The notes under the pieces: generated by a model
Database searches by the model: none
What the model was told of the DNA's origin: nothing
What the model saw: only the letters and a program-made list of their open reading frames with translations
Position numbers and translations under genes: made by a program
Assembly: GCA_018671895.1 (NCBI GenBank)
Contig: JABHGV010000070.1
Span: 1 to 64,000 of the forward strand
Origin: Rhodospirillaceae bacterium
Lineage (GTDB): Bacteria; Pseudomonadota; Alphaproteobacteria; Rhodospirillales; JABHCV01
Direction of reading: 5' to 3'
DNA length: 64,000 nucleotides
In this document: one piece after another, positions 59,530 through 64,000 of the stretch
How positions within the stretch are numbered: the first letter of the stretch is position 1
Layout of the letters: the number at the start of each line of letters is the position of its first letter

Positions 59530-60398
59530 TTGCCGGAATCCGTCGGCAATGTTATGGCATCAATGCGGCGCAGACGCAGACGCTTGATGCGCCTTGGGTC
59601 GGCATCCTCGACCTCGAATTCCAGACCCGACGGATGGGCGATCAGCTCGCCAAGCGCCGGCACCCGTCCGGCCAGCGAGAACACAAGCCCGCCCAGGGTA
59701 TCGATATCTTCGCGCTCTTCAGCGTTAACGAAGGCGCCAAGGCGGTCTTCCAGACTCTCAATGGTCACACGCGCATCGGCAATCAGGGTGCCGTCATTGT
59801 TTTCAAGAATCATCGGCTCGACCGAACGGTCATGTTCATCTTCGATCTCGCCGACAATTTCCTCGACCAGATCTTCAATCGTCACCAGGCCGTCAACGCC
59901 GCCATATTCATCCACCACCAGCGCCATGTGGCAGCGTTTGATACGCATTTCGAGCAACAGTTCCAGCACCCGCATGGACGGCGGCATGAACAGCACTGGG
60001 CGAACGATAGAGGCAAGCTGGAAATCGGTATCGCTGCCACGCCATGCCATCACGTCCTTGATATGAACCATGCCGATGGCCCCATCCAGGGTATCGCGAT
60101 AAATCGGCAAACGGGAATGACCCTTGCTGGTCACCAGATCGATAACGTCTTTAAGACTGGCTTCATCATCCAGGGTAACGATGTCGGCGCGCGGCACCAT
60201 GACATCACGGACGGTGCGTCCGCGAAGTTCCAGAATATTGACCAGCAACGCGCGCTCGTCGTCATCAATAGGAACCTCGGCTTCTTCGCGTTCTTCGATC
60301 AGCTCTTCAAGAACGTCACGCGCCGAGCCGTTGCCGTTTTTCAGGCCGAGCCACTCCTTGACGGATTGCATGAATTTTGGCGGTTGTTCGTCTGTCAT
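59526..60398 (-). CDS. CorC/HlyC-family protein (YbeX type)
   Basis: 290 residues without an N-terminal membrane domain. Two CBS domains (RDVMVPRADIVTLDDEASLKDV and a second with HIKDVMAW) are followed by a CorC_HlyC domain (VDEYGGVDGLVTIEDLVEEIVGEIEDEHD in pieces). Related proteins are linked to magnesium/cobalt efflux or ribosome metabolism; the function is not settled. It overlaps lnt and ybeY. Confidence 0.9.
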   Translation of the reverse strand: MTDEQPPKFMQSVKEWLGLKNGNGSARDVLEELIEEREEAEVPIDDDERALLVNILELRGRTVRDVMVPRADIVTLDDEASLKDVIDLVTSKGHSRLPIYRDTLDGAIGMVHIKDVMAWRGSDTDFQLASIVRPVLFMPPSMRVLELLLEMRIKRCHMALVVDEYGGVDGLVTIEDLVEEIVGEIEDEHDRSVEPMILENNDGTLIADARVTIESLEDRLGAFVNAEEREDIDTLGGLVFSLAGRVPALGELIAHPSGLEFEVEDADPRRIKRLRLRRIDAITLPTDSGK

Positions 60399-60892
60399 GG
60401 ATGCGCCCCATAAGGATCGTCAACGCCAAGCCCAGCCAGAATGGAAACCTCGAGTGCCTCCATCTGTTTGGCGTCCGCATTGTCGATGTGGTCGTAGCCA
60501 AGAAGATGCAGGACGCCGTGGACAATCAGGTGGCTGAAATGATCGGCCAGGGTCTTGTCTTCGTCTTTTGCTTCTGTAATGGCGACACCGTAGGCGACGA
60601 TAACATCGCCGAGCAGCCGGGGGGCGCCGTCAATAGCGGGGACGGCAGCGACATCGTCAGACGCAAAGGACAGCACATTGGTTGGCTTGTCCAGGCCCCG
60701 GTAATCATGGTTCAGAGTGCGCACCCGTTGATCGTCGCTTAACATAATGCCGATCTCTGCCCCTGACGGGTCTGTGGCGCTCGTCTGAAACGCAGCCTTC
60801 GCCGCTGCTCGAGCGAGCCCTTCGGCATCGGCCAGGGCATCGTTCCAGTCCTCACAGTCAATTGTAATGACGATGTCGGGATCATTAGCCAT
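60395..60892 (-). CDS. ybeY: Endoribonuclease YbeY
   Basis: 165 residues from ATG 60892; ATG 60919 is an alternative, and longer extensions overlap phoH. The metal-binding motif HLIVHGVLHLLGYDH (HxxxHxxxxxH) is complete, and LNHDYRGLDKPTNVLSFASD precedes it. It processes 16S rRNA and checks ribosome quality. It overlaps corC at its end and lies in the usual phoH-ybeY-corC-lnt order. Confidence 0.92.
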   Translation of the reverse strand: MANDPDIVITIDCEDWNDALADAEGLARAAAKAAFQTSATDPSGAEIGIMLSDDQRVRTLNHDYRGLDKPTNVLSFASDDVAAVPAIDGAPRLLGDVIVAYGVAITEAKDEDKTLADHFSHLIVHGVLHLLGYDHIDNADAKQMEALEVSILAGLGVDDPYGAHP

Positions 60893-61919
60893 CGGCTTGG
60901 GACGCGTCTCCTGATTCATAGCGCGCACCGGATTTACGACGCGCATCTGTGACATCATAGGCCTTGACGATCTTGGCAACCAGATGATGACGCACGACAT
61001 CGCTTTCATCGAAATGCGAAACGGCGACACCATCGACCTCGCCAATGATATCAACCGCATCGCGCAAACCGGACCGGGTGCCGCGCGGCAAATCGACCTG
61101 ACTTAAATCGCCAGTTACGACCATGCGGGCATTTTCGCCAAGGCGTGTCAGAAACATCTTCATTTGTACCGCTGTCGTGTTCTGGGCTTCATCCAGAATA
61201 ACAAAGGCATTGGCCAGCGTGCGTCCGCGCATGAAGGCCAGCGGCGCGACCTCGATATCGCCGTTTTCAAGCCGCTTGGTTACCTGTTCGGCGGGCATCA
61301 TATCGTGAAGGGCGTCATACAGGGGGCGCAGATAGGGGTCGACCTTTTCGCGCATGTCGCCGGGCAGGAAGCCCAGCTGCTCACCCGCCTCGACTGCCGG
61401 GCGCGACAAAATAATGCGTTCAACATCCCCACGAACAAGGCGCTCAACTGCCTTGGCGACGGCCAGATATGTCTTGCCGGTTCCGGCAGGTCCAATCCCG
61501 AATACCAAAACGTTTTCATCAATGGCGCCCAGGTAAGCGGCCTGGGCCGGTGAACGCGGTGTGATGGAGCGTTTCCGGGTCTTGATTTCGACGCCCACGT
61601 CGGCGGATTTTTTCCCATCCTGACTGGACATACGCAGCGCGGCGTCGACTTCCTGGGCATCAACGTCCCGACCTGATTCAAGGCGCGTATAAAGCCCCTC
61701 CAAGGCCGCAACCGCAGCCTTGACCGCGATTTTTTCACCCAGCACCGTGACCTCGTTGCCGACATCTTGCAAAGCAACGCCAAGGGCGTCTTCAATTCGC
61801 TTTAAATGATCCTGATGGGGCCCGAACAGTTGTTGGGCCAAAGCGTTGTCATCAAAGGTCAGCTTGCGACTGTCGGCGGCGGCCTTGTGCAAGCGATTAG
61901 GTTTTGTCGGTGGGGTCAA
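60885..61919 (-). CDS. phoH: PhoH-family ATPase
   Basis: 344 residues. P-loop [18 protein letters not shown] and Walker [13 protein letters not shown] fit the PhoH family (YbeZ-like), an RNA-linked ATPase next to ybeY. TTG at 61919 inside the miaB stop overlap (TTGA), with AAAGGA upstream, is the best start. The tail ends in Lys/Arg and Asp-rich sequence. Confidence 0.93.
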   Translation of the reverse strand: MTPPTKPNRLHKAAADSRKLTFDDNALAQQLFGPHQDHLKRIEDALGVALQDVGNEVTVLGEKIAVKAAVAALEGLYTRLESGRDVDAQEVDAALRMSSQDGKKSADVGVEIKTRKRSITPRSPAQAAYLGAIDENVLVFGIGPAGTGKTYLAVAKAVERLVRGDVERIILSRPAVEAGEQLGFLPGDMREKVDPYLRPLYDALHDMMPAEQVTKRLENGDIEVAPLAFMRGRTLANAFVILDEAQNTTAVQMKMFLTRLGENARMVVTGDLSQVDLPRGTRSGLRDAVDIIGEVDGVAVSHFDESDVVRHHLVAKIVKAYDVTDARRKSGARYESGDASQADG

Positions 61920-63259
61920 GCGGCGATTCCTTTTACCAGACTGGCGGTGAGGCTGTTGCCCGATGCGTCATCGATTTTCAGATCGATAATTTTTCCAAAC
62001 AGGTCATCAGGCGCGGTGACATGTACCGGCTGCATATAAGGGCTGCGCCCGACCATTTGTCCCAGATGCCGTCCGGGACGGTCGAGCAGGACCGGCATTA
62101 CGGAGTCGACACAGGATTTATTGAAGGCGGACTGCTGTTCGCCAAGCAGCGCTTGCAGGCGCGCCAGACGTTCGTCTTTGACGGCTTCTTCTATTTGCTC
62201 GTCGGATCCTGCTGCCGGGGTGCCGGGACGCGGGCTGTACTTGAATGAATAGGCCTGCACGAAGTTGATCTCGCGAACCAGCTCGAGCGTGTCTTCAAAG
62301 TCGGACTCGCTTTCACCAGGAAAACCGACGATGAAATCCGAAGACAGGGCAATGTCCGGCCTTGCATCGCGCAAGCGCTGAACAAGCTGGCGATAGTCGC
62401 CAGACGAATGACGGCGATTCATCGCCTTCAAGACACGGTCCGATCCGGATTGTACCGGCAGATGCAAAAACGGCATCAATTCAGGGATATCTCCGTGGGC
62501 TGCAATCAAGGTGTCGTCCATCTCGGCCGGGTACGACGTGGTGTAGCGCAGCCGCTCGATGCCATCCATATCGGCAAGCGCGGCGATCAGGCCGCCCAGT
62601 CCTTTGTCGTGGCCGTGATAATTATTGACGTTCTGGCCCAGCAGCGTCAGCTCGGTAACACCAAGATCAACAAGACGCTGCGCCTCGACGATGACATCGG
62701 CGGCGGGCCGGGAGTATTCAGATCCGCGCGTATAAGGCACCACACAAAAGGCGCAGAACTTGTCGCAGCCTTCCTGCACTGTCAGGAACGCAGAGCGCCC
62801 TTCGATGGCGACGCTGTCGGCCGATGCCTGGGGCAACTGGTCGAACTTGTCTTCTGTCGGGAAGTCAGTTTCCAGCACCGCGCCCGAGGCACGGGATGCA
62901 CGCGCCACCATTTCCGGCAACTTGTGATAGGCCTGTGGCCCAAAGACCATGTCCACATACGGCGCACGGGCAAGAATCTCGTCGCCTTCGGCCTGAGCGA
63001 CGCAGCCCGCAACGGCCAGAATCATATCATCGCCACGGGCCTGTTTTTTCTCGCGCAACAGGCGCAGGCGTCCCAGCTCCGAATAGACTTTTTCGGCGGC
63101 CTTTTCACGGATGTGACAGGTATTGAGGATGACCATGTCGGCGTCGTCGGGCTCGGTTGCACTTTCGTAGCCCAGCGGTGCCAGGACATCGGTCATGCGG
63201 CCCGAATCATAGACGTTCATCTGACAGCCGTAGGTCTTGATATATAGTTTTTTCGCCAA
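61916..63259 (-). CDS. miaB: tRNA-2-methylthio-N6-dimethylallyladenosine synthase
   Basis: 447 residues. The N-terminal MTTase domain has [16 protein letters not shown]; the radical-SAM motif is [15 protein letters not shown]; a TRAM domain ends the protein. It methylthiolates i6A37 of tRNAs with two Fe-S clusters. The first codon is probably TTG at 63259; no ATG is near. Confidence 0.95.
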   Translation of the reverse strand: MAKKLYIKTYGCQMNVYDSGRMTDVLAPLGYESATEPDDADMVILNTCHIREKAAEKVYSELGRLRLLREKKQARGDDMILAVAGCVAQAEGDEILARAPYVDMVFGPQAYHKLPEMVARASRASGAVLETDFPTEDKFDQLPQASADSVAIEGRSAFLTVQEGCDKFCAFCVVPYTRGSEYSRPAADVIVEAQRLVDLGVTELTLLGQNVNNYHGHDKGLGGLIAALADMDGIERLRYTTSYPAEMDDTLIAAHGDIPELMPFLHLPVQSGSDRVLKAMNRRHSSGDYRQLVQRLRDARPDIALSSDFIVGFPGESESDFEDTLELVREINFVQAYSFKYSPRPGTPAAGSDEQIEEAVKDERLARLQALLGEQQSAFNKSCVDSVMPVLLDRPGRHLGQMVGRSPYMQPVHVTAPDDLFGKIIDLKIDDASGNSLTASLVKGIAA

Positions 63260-63352
63260 TTAGGGTTCAAGCTCACTCAATTTATGGCTTTCGCAAAAGC
63301 TTTAAATAAAACAGTTGCTCTCGTGCACGATAACACACCTCTTGTGATCAAG

Positions 63353-63775
63353 CTATTTCCCGGATTTCAACGGGACGCCATAAAGTTCCAGGCGATGCCC
63401 AACCAGCTTGAAGCCGTGCTCGGCGGCAATTTTTCTTTGCAGCTGTTCGATCTCGTCGTTCGTAAATTCGATGATCTTGCCGCCCTGGACATCAATCAGG
63501 TGATCATGGTGATCGTCCGTCGCTTCCTCGTAACGTGCACTGCCGTCGCCAAAGTCGTGCTTTTCGATGATGCCGGCTTCTTCCAGCAAGCGGACCGTTC
63601 GATAGACGGTGGCGATGGAAATTTTCTCATCAATTTCTGCCGACAGACGATGCAGCTCCTCGACCGTAGGATGGCTGCTGGAATCAGACAATATCCGGGT
63701 AATGACGCGGCGCTGGCCGGTCATCTTCATCCCCTTGTCGATGCACATTTTTTCTATTCTGGATACCGAAGACAT
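63353..63775 (-). CDS. Fur-family transcriptional regulator
   Basis: 140 residues from ATG 63775 (GGGAG upstream). Winged helix: KMTGQRRVITRILSDS, EISIATVYRTVRLLEEAGIIEKH-type, then DDHHDHLIDVQGGKIIEF. It lacks the C-terminal Cys pairs for structural zinc, as in alphaproteobacterial Fur/Mur. It could sense iron or manganese. mucR lies 13 bases upstream and miaB 93 bases downstream on the same strand. Confidence 0.88.
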   Translation of the reverse strand: MSSVSRIEKMCIDKGMKMTGQRRVITRILSDSSSHPTVEELHRLSAEIDEKISIATVYRTVRLLEEAGIIEKHDFGDGSARYEEATDDHHDHLIDVQGGKIIEFTNDEIEQLQRKIAAEHGFKLVGHRLELYGVPLKSGK

Positions 63776-63787
63776 CAACACCGCTCC

Positions 63788-64000
63788 CTAGCGGGCCTTA
63801 CGCTTGCCCTTGCGTGGCTTGGTGCCAAGACCGATTTTTTTGGCCAGAGCCGAGCGATGCTTGGCATAGTTCGGCGCAACCATCGGATAGTCGGCAGGCA
63901 AGCCCCAGCGTTCGCGATATTCGGCAGGCGTCATATTGTAAGACGTCATCAGGTGGCGTTTCAGCATTTTCAGCTTCTTGCCATCCTCCAGACAGACGAT
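63788..64000 (-). CDS. mucR: MucR/Ros-family regulator (N-terminus missing)
   Basis: The last 70 codons of a reverse-strand gene that runs off the right edge; the stop is TAG at 63790-63788. The visible part reads [20 protein letters not shown], then [20 protein letters not shown] and [21 protein letters not shown], which is the conserved C-terminal half of MucR/Ros with the zinc-finger His (LKRH). MucR controls exopolysaccharide and motility genes and binds AT-rich DNA as an H-NS-like silencer. Confidence 0.9.
   Translation of the reverse strand: MVCLEDGKKLKMLKRHLMTSYNMTPAEYRERWGLPADYPMVAPNYAKHRSALAKKIGLGTKPRKGKRKAR

Overview
The window looks like a near-origin segment of an alphaproteobacterial chromosome, most like a Rhodospirillales-type organism. 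Genus and species cannot be named from the sequence. The basis is: the aerobic cobalt chelatase subunit CobN; an Irr-type Fur protein with an HHH motif; a MucR/Ros regulator; the order dnaA-rpsT-echA-mutM | ubiE-ubiB-coaBC-dut; and the block miaB-phoH-ybeY-corC-lnt-xre-metK-trmB-rimP-nusA-rnpM-infB-rbfA-truB-rpsO-pnp. Base composition is fairly GC-rich and even. No integrated phage, complete insertion sequence, CRISPR array, tRNA or rRNA was seen.

Layout. 1-8728: a SYLF lipoprotein fragment, then a tightly overlapping minus-strand cobalamin operon (cobS, histidine phosphatase, cobP, cobW, cobN, cobO) with cobT divergent. 8887-11438: two tandem paralogues with degenerate EAL domains. 11584-20324: a metallophosphatase and an envelope-sugar region (UDP-xylose synthase, asparagine synthase, a variant bacteriohemerythrin, a two-domain oxidoreductase, gmhA, hldE). 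20329-29137: PBP1, a pentapeptide-repeat protein, gyrB, recF, dnaN and dnaA on the minus strand. 29770-36461: rpsT, enoyl-CoA hydratase, a small exported protein and mutM on the minus strand, then ubiE, ubiB, coaBC and dut on the plus strand. 36463-39285: an Rrf2 regulator, cysK, a MoeB/ThiF enzyme and a CBS protein. 39498-45760: a hydroxyacid dehydrogenase, an SH3 protein, the DUF3501 / Fe-S protein / rubrerythrin set, irr and a nitronate monooxygenase. 45886-64000: a long minus-strand stretch of RNA-processing, translation, metK and membrane-lipoprotein genes, ending in a Fur-family gene and a partial mucR.

The most unusual material lies between genes. A dispersed repeat occurs four times, each copy in a convergent intergenic gap, and fills every convergent gap with room for it; one hairpin in it shows a compensatory base-pair change. 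A 268-bp element with 25-bp terminal inverted repeats (MITE-like) fills the gap before gmhA and ends four bases before its start codon. A strong terminator ends only 9 bases before the rimP start codon, with several alternative stem-loops upstream, which suggests attenuation of the rimP-nusA-infB operon. Among proteins, the points of interest are a pentapeptide-repeat gene directly behind gyrB, the paired catalytically dead EAL proteins, and a hemerythrin with one metal-ligand His replaced by Asp.

All functions are read from protein motifs and gene order; no database search was run.
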